Source of the DNA: Thioclava arctica
GTDB taxonomy: Bacteria; Pseudomonadota; Alphaproteobacteria; Rhodobacterales; Rhodobacteraceae
Reading direction: 5' to 3'
DNA: 64,000 nucleotides
NCBI RefSeq assembly: GCF_040892615.1
Contig: NZ_JBFRYC010000003.1
Location: 372,001 to 436,000, forward strand
Both the position numbers and the translations under genes were made by a program. Of this stretch, positions 59,766 through 64,000 are shown piece after piece. Positions within the stretch are counted from its first letter, which is position 1, and each line of letters begins with the position of its first letter. The notes under the pieces are model-generated. The model saw only the letters and a list, made by a program, of their open reading frames with translations, was not told where the DNA came from and searched no databases.

Positions 59766-61267
59766 ACCCGGCTGAATGGCTTGTGCGCAGCGCGATCCGC
59801 CGCCCGGCAGCCCCCGCACTTCTCTGTGGCGACGAGGTGCGCGCCGATTACGCAACCTTCGCCGACCATGCGGCGCGGATCGGCGCCGGACTGGCGGAAC
59901 GAGGTATCGTGCCGGGCGATCGCGTTGCTCTTTTCATGAAAAACCGCATCGAATATCTTGAGGCGCTTTACGGGGCGTGGTTCGCGGGCGCGGTGGTCGT
60001 GCCGATCAACGCGAAGCTCCACCCGCGTGAGGCCGAATGGATCATCGAGGCCTCTAGCGCAAAGCTTACCTTTGTATCTCCCGATACGGGCGCGGATCTG
60101 CGCGCCGAGACGATCGACATCGCCGGCGAGGCTTATTCCGAACTGCTGGGTCACGCGCCGTTGCGCGCCCCGGTTGAGGTGGCATCGGATCAGACGATCT
60201 GGCTCTTCTATACTTCAGGCACCACCGGTCGACCCAAGGGGGTGCAGATCACCTCGGCCAATATCCAGGCGATGTGCCTGGGCTATTTCGCCGATGTCGA
60301 CAGCGTCGCAGAGCAGGACGCGATCCTCTACGCTGCACCGATGTCGCATGGCGCGGGGCTCTACAACTTCATGCACGTCATACGGGGCGCGCGTCACGTC
60401 GTGCCGCAATCAGGTGGCTTTGAAGCTGACGAGATTCTAGACCTCGCCCCGAAGCTTGACCATGTCTCGATGTTCGCCGCCCCCACGATGATCCGTCGGC
60501 TGGTCGATCACGCCAAGGCGGCCGGTCAGACGGGCGATGGGATCAAGACGATCGTCTATGGCGGCGGGCCGATGTATCTCGCCGATATCGTCGAGGCGGT
60601 CGCGGTGATGGGGCCCCGCTTCGTCCAGATCTACGGTCAGGGCGAAAGTCCGATGACGATCACTGCCCTGTCGCGCGATCTCGTGGCTGACCGCAGTCAT
60701 CCGCGCTGGCGCGAACGGTTGGCTTCGGTCGGTCAGGCGCAAAGCCCGGTCTCTGTACGCATCGCGGATGCCGAGGGTCGGACTTTGCCACCGGGCGAGA
60801 CAGGGGAAATCCTTGTGCGCGGCGCGGCGGTAATGGCCGGCTACTGGCAGAACCCCGAGGCAAGCGCGAACGCGATCCGGGATGGGTGGCTCTGGACGGG
60901 CGACCTTGGCGCGATGGATGCGGATGGCTTCGTCACGCTGCAGGATCGTTCAAAGGACGTCATCATTTCCGGCGGCACCAATATCTATCCGCGTGAGGTC
61001 GAGGAGGCGCTCTTGCTGCATCCTTGCGTTCACGAGGTGGCGGTGGTCGGCATGCCCGACCCCGAATGGGGCGAGAGCGTCGTGGCCTTTGTCACTCCCG
61101 CGCCGGGTGCAGAGATCGACCCCACGGCGCTCGACCAGCATTGCTGCGAAACCATCGCCCGGTTCAAGCGCCCCAAGGCGTATCGCGTGGTCGCGCAACT
61201 ACCAAAGAACAACTACGGCAAGGTGTTGAAAACCGAGCTGAGACAGAAATTGAAGGAGGAGGAATGA
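59762..61267 (+). CDS. AMP-dependent acyl-CoA synthetase
   Basis: A 501-residue adenylate-forming ligase activating a carboxylic acid to its CoA thioester. The P-loop-like motif LFYTSGTTGRPKGVQIT is near residue 150, the adenine-binding YGQGESPMTITAL in the middle, and the hinge DRSKDVIISGGTNIYPREVE near 397; the C-terminal LPKNNYGKVLKTELR supplies the catalytic lysine. The acid substrate is unknown, but neighbours suggest a short or branched acid or acetoacetate. Overlaps with the genes on both sides (ATGA) indicate one coupled operon. Confidence 0.93.
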   Translation: MNPAEWLVRSAIRRPAAPALLCGDEVRADYATFADHAARIGAGLAERGIVPGDRVALFMKNRIEYLEALYGAWFAGAVVVPINAKLHPREAEWIIEASSAKLTFVSPDTGADLRAETIDIAGEAYSELLGHAPLRAPVEVASDQTIWLFYTSGTTGRPKGVQITSANIQAMCLGYFADVDSVAEQDAILYAAPMSHGAGLYNFMHVIRGARHVVPQSGGFEADEILDLAPKLDHVSMFAAPTMIRRLVDHAKAAGQTGDGIKTIVYGGGPMYLADIVEAVAVMGPRFVQIYGQGESPMTITALSRDLVADRSHPRWRERLASVGQAQSPVSVRIADAEGRTLPPGETGEILVRGAAVMAGYWQNPEASANAIRDGWLWTGDLGAMDADGFVTLQDRSKDVIISGGTNIYPREVEEALLLHPCVHEVAVVGMPDPEWGESVVAFVTPAPGAEIDPTALDQHCCETIARFKRPKAYRVVAQLPKNNYGKVLKTELRQKLKEEE

Positions 61268-62070
61268 TGTCGAGACTGGATGGAAAGACAGCGCTCGTGA
61301 CCGGCTCGGTGCAGGGCATCGGCCTTGCGATCGCCGAAGCCCTCGCCGGTGCCGGGGCGCGCATCGCGCTGCACGGTCTGGCCGATGATGCCCAAGTCGC
61401 CGAGGCGACTGCGACGCTGAAAGAGGCTGGTGCGCCAGAGGTGCGCTTTTTCGATGCCGACATGGCGGACCCTGCGGCCATCGACGCGATGATGGACGGC
61501 GTGGCGGGCTGGGGTGGGGCCGATATCCTCGTGAACAACGCGGGTATCCAGCGCACGGCGAGCCTCGCCGAAGCGACCCCCGAGATCTGGAACGCGGTGC
61601 TGGCCGTGAACCTCTCGGGCTCGTTTCACACGATGCGCCGGGCGCTGCCTTCAATGGCAGAGCGCGGTTATGGTCGTGTCGTCAATATCGCCTCTGTCCA
61701 CGGTCTCGTGGCCTCGGTCAACAAGGCTCCCTATGTCGCATCGAAATTCGGTCTGGTCGGCATGAGCCGGGTCGCGGCGCTGGAATACGCGACGGCAGGG
61801 TCGAAATCCACCGGCGGGGTGACGGTCAACTGCATCTGCCCTGGCTGGACCGAAACCGCCATTCTCGCCCCCCAGATCGAGGAACGCGCGGCGGCTCATG
61901 ACGGCGACCGCGCGGCCGGGATTGCGGATCTACTTGCGGAGAAACAACCCTCGCGGCGAACCTCGGACCCTGCAGAGATCGGGGCACTCGCGCTATGGCT
62001 CTGCGCGCCGATCGCGCACAACGTGACCGGAACGTCTATCCCGGTCGATGGCGGGTGGACCGCGCAATAG
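61267..62070 (+). CDS. SDR oxidoreductase, 3-hydroxybutyrate dehydrogenase-like
   Basis: A 267-residue classical SDR. Cofactor motif ALVTGSVQGIGLAIAEAL is at the N-terminus, NNAGIQ follows near residue 85, and APYVASKFGLVGM carries the YxxxK catalytic pair (Tyr near 155). VTVNCICPGWTETAILAPQI and NVTGTSIPVDGGWTAQ are typical of BdhA, which interconverts 3-hydroxybutyrate and acetoacetate. AAGGAGG is seven bases before the ATG at 61267; an ATG three bases earlier is also possible. With the upstream thiolase and ligase it could form a ketone-body/hydroxyacid route. Confidence 0.88.
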   Translation: MSRLDGKTALVTGSVQGIGLAIAEALAGAGARIALHGLADDAQVAEATATLKEAGAPEVRFFDADMADPAAIDAMMDGVAGWGGADILVNNAGIQRTASLAEATPEIWNAVLAVNLSGSFHTMRRALPSMAERGYGRVVNIASVHGLVASVNKAPYVASKFGLVGMSRVAALEYATAGSKSTGGVTVNCICPGWTETAILAPQIEERAAAHDGDRAAGIADLLAEKQPSRRTSDPAEIGALALWLCAPIAHNVTGTSIPVDGGWTAQ

Positions 62071-62119
62071 AGGGCAAGGGAGACCATTGCGGCCATGCAT
62101 GTCATGTTCATCATCGGCA

Positions 62120-62530
62120 ACGCACCTGTCCGGAATAGCCACTTCTGGACAGGCCCTCGGCCTTTCGCTTTCCTTCCTGAGCATGATGTCAACTTTCTTG
62201 ATCGAAGCCCACGGCTTGAGTTCGGCCCAGGCGGGAAACGCCACCGGTTTGGTCGCGCGCGTCAGCATCGCGGGCAGCCTCGTCTACGGCCTGCTGGCGG
62301 ATCGGGTGAAGCCAACCACGCTCGTTCTCACCGCCGCCGCCCTGCTGATCGCAAGCGCGCTGCCCGCTTTCGAGCCCGGCTTCGGTTTCGGCGTCGGCAG
62401 TCCCCCGTCTCGTGCCGTATTCGGCCCAGATTGGACCCGCAAATGGGCTTGTCGCACAGTTAGGTAGCATCGGGGCCTTCACGCTGACCATCGTCGGGCA
62501 CCCATTGGCCGCGTCGAATTTCATCTAACA
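62120..62530 (+). pseudogene. MFS transporter remnant
   Basis: A plus-strand frame reads GQALGLSLSFLSMMSTFLIE and ARVSIAGSLVYGLLADRVKP, as in the first helices of a major facilitator transporter including the loop-2-type GxxxDR motif. After a frame change near 62395 another piece, SAQIGPANGLVAQLGSIGAF, resembles a later helix and runs to a stop at about 62527. About 250 residues of the normal 400 are missing. It follows the dehydrogenase gene and may once have been its uptake partner. Confidence 0.65.
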
Positions 62531-62591
62531 ACAAGCCCGGTAGTGGCGGTCGCACGGACTCAGAACGATAATCAGCAAGGGAGCAAGAACA

Positions 62592-62974
62592 TTGAAGGAG
62601 ACATCACTGCAACCCACACCGGATGCGAAATCCCCGGCCGGGGCGAACATCCGCTTCATCATGGATGGGACCACGGGCAACATGATCCATAGCACGGTGC
62701 CACCAAGCCAAATCAACAGGGCCTGGTTCATGCCACCGTCAGCGAATTCTGGTTCGTCCTCGAAGGTGAAGGCGAGATCTGGCGACGAGACAGGACCGAA
62801 GAGAGGATCACACCGTTGCGTCCGGGCGTGTCGATCGACATTCCTATCGGCACGGCCTTCCAGTATCGCAATGTGGGAGATCAGCCGTTGACGTTTATCT
62901 GCGTGACCATGCCGCCTTGGCCGGGTGACCACGAGGCGACCCACTTGGAGGGGGCGTGGGCGCCAACGGTGTAG
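62592..62974 (+). pseudogene. Cupin-domain protein with a frameshift
   Basis: The first frame starts at ATG 62592 (SPAGANIRFIMDGTTGNMIH) and stays in a cupin-like pattern to about 62720. The match then continues in another frame, HATVSEFWFVLEGEGEIWRR, SIDIPIGTAFQYRNVGDQPL, ending GAWAPTV-stop at 62974. The second part has the conserved cupin motif 1 region and the closing strand. A short insertion or deletion near 62720 would join the two into a protein of about 126 residues. Either the gene is inactive or the sequence has an error there. Confidence 0.7.
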
Positions 62975-63338
62975 GCAACAGGCTGCCTCACTCAGCTGGG
63001 GAGCGAGAAGCGCCGATCCCAAGCCTTCCGGCGCAAAAAACCAGAGGTCCAGTTGGTCCGCGCTGACGTCATCGGTACAGCGCGCGGCGAAGGCCCGCAC
63101 TGAGCCCATACTGCTGGATGCTGCTTCCGCCACCAACATCAGCCATGCGCAGAAAGCGGAGTTTGCCAAGTCTTTTCCTCGGGAGACTGCCAGGCCAGCA
63201 GCAGGCGGCCAGATGGCAATGGAGTGTTTTTGGACACGAGCCGCAAGATGTCGTTAGTTTGATATTTGACGGCGAGCCTGTGGAGCCTCGTTCTCATTGC
63301 GCCGGATATTGTGCTGCAGAGACAAGGGGAAACCGGTC
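62975..63338. other. Stretch without a recognised gene before the amidohydrolase
   Basis: Open frames on both strands (including a 214-codon minus-strand frame covering 62525-63169) do not resemble any family known to me and run antisense to the cupin and MFS relics. The final 40 bases carry GACAAGGGGA, the ribosome-binding site of the next gene. Confidence 0.45.
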
Positions 63339-64000
63339 ATGCAGCCAAACGACATCCATATTGACGCACATGTCCATCTTTATAGGGATGGCGACCTTTC
63401 GCGGGTCGCTGATGACGCGCCCTATGCCCGGCCCGCCGCGCAATCTCTGACCAGCTATCTTGATGGGCTGAGCCAAGATGGGATTGTGCCTGTGCTGATC
63501 AATAACGTGCATCTCAGCATCCTGCCCGATTCCGAAAACGTGTTTTCTTCCTTTGCTGAGCTGGAAATGTTGCAGGCGCGGGAGCCGGAGCGCTACGGAC
63601 ATATCCGGCTGGTCGGAACGATCCTTGCCGATCCCGGATACGCGACCGCTGAACGGCTGCGCCATCCGCAGATCGTTGGTGTGCGGATCGTGTTGCATGA
63701 TGCCTCGCCTGAGAGTGTTGGGCCAGATGACTTCGCGACGTCGGAATGGGCGGCGCTCTGGGCGCGGCTGCGGGCCGATCAGCACATCCATATCTATGCG
63801 CAAGAGCCCGAGACGGGCCTACGTGTGTTGCAGCAATTGCCGCAAGGCCTGAACGTCGTGATCGACCATCTGGGCAATTGTCGCCCCAGTCGTGGGCCGC
63901 AGGACAACGCCTTTCAGGCCTTGCTCGGCGAGGCCACGCGGCGCGGGACCGTCTGGTTCAAAGGGCCGGGCTATCGCACGACCACCGACCCGGAAACGAC
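63339..64000 (+). CDS. Amidohydrolase_2-type metal-dependent hydrolase, 3' end outside window
   Basis: The frame from ATG 63339 stays open to the window edge (220 residues). The metal-binding DAHVHLY is at residues 10-15, with IRLVGTILADPGYATAERLR and LNVVIDHLGNCRPSRG following, as in the TIM-barrel Amidohydrolase_2 family (lactonases and decarboxylases such as 2-pyrone-4,6-dicarboxylate lactonase). AAGGGGA lies 9 bases upstream. The substrate is unknown. The neighbouring relics suggest a partly decayed catabolic locus. Confidence 0.88.
   Translation, partial: MQPNDIHIDAHVHLYRDGDLSRVADDAPYARPAAQSLTSYLDGLSQDGIVPVLINNVHLSILPDSENVFSSFAELEMLQAREPERYGHIRLVGTILADPGYATAERLRHPQIVGVRIVLHDASPESVGPDDFATSEWAALWARLRADQHIHIYAQEPETGLRVLQQLPQGLNVVIDHLGNCRPSRGPQDNAFQALLGEATRRGTVWFKGPGYRTTTDPET

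Noticed and set aside
62525..63169. 214-codon minus-strand frame as a gene
   Set aside because: It lies antisense to the cupin relic, whose motifs are convincing, and has no recognisable domain.
1..64000. CRISPR array, tRNA or rRNA genes
   Set aside because: No repeat-spacer pattern, cloverleaf with CCA-type end, or rRNA signature was seen anywhere; tRNAscan and Infernal would settle it.

Overview
The window is GC-rich bacterial DNA with dense, mostly intact genes. It looks like an alphaproteobacterium of the Rhodobacteraceae (Rhodobacterales). The grounds are the mutM/ubiE/ubiB block, the flagellin-flaF-flbT-DUF1217 order, the DUF3576-leuS-lptE-holA string, an alphaproteobacterial porin, an NnrU protein, and a palindromic intergenic element of a kind common in this family. 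No rRNA, tRNA, CRISPR array or complete insertion sequence was recognised.

Layout. (1) 1-3766: 3' part of an enoyl-CoA hydratase, mutM, and the ubiquinone genes ubiE-ubiB. (2) 3763-10417: a flagellar block, with fliK-flgD leftward and a rod-binding FlgJ-like protein, a FlgN-like protein, fliC, flaF, flbT and a DUF1217 protein rightward. (3) 10421-33482: housekeeping core with asparaginase, an IalB-like protein, rlmN, an amidoligase/class I amidotransferase pair, a LOG-family protein, dapD, a lytic transglycosylase, transporters, HU, an AMP nucleosidase-adenine deaminase operon, a leuS-lptE-holA-flavoprotein operon, a porin and a YggS protein. (4) 33483-37377: a decayed stretch with serine-recombinase remains, and a Cache-PAS histidine kinase broken by one apparent extra base.

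(5) 37378-44632: an eight-gene rightward cluster, probably for iron uptake: EfeO-type cupredoxin, FTR1 permease, imelysin, di-haem oxidoreductase, second imelysin, sterol-desaturase-like membrane protein and a di-haem peroxidase. The last two are unusual partners. (6) 44909-52898: a periplasmic nitroreductase-like protein, then a copper-resistance island built around a divergent cueR/copA promoter. Leftward genes encode a small CxxC protein, a cytochrome c, a multicopper oxidase and a second cytochrome c. Rightward are CopA, with two YHS domains and a metal-binding finger, and a Met/His-rich periplasmic protein.

(7) 52899-57941: a patchwork with a truncated old-yellow-enzyme gene cut by an IS30-like remnant, an orphan LuxR-type regulator, a Slam-type outer-membrane protein next to its likely TbpB-like surface lipoprotein, and an integrase remnant. 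(8) 57942-64000: a PAS-LuxR regulator divergent from a thiolase / acyl-CoA ligase / 3-hydroxybutyrate dehydrogenase operon, then decayed MFS and cupin genes, and the start of an amidohydrolase gene running off the window.

The best candidates for poorly described systems are the Slam/TbpB-like pair, the extended FTR1-imelysin-di-haem cluster, and the amidoligase/amidotransferase pair. All functional calls come from reading motifs and context; no database search was possible.
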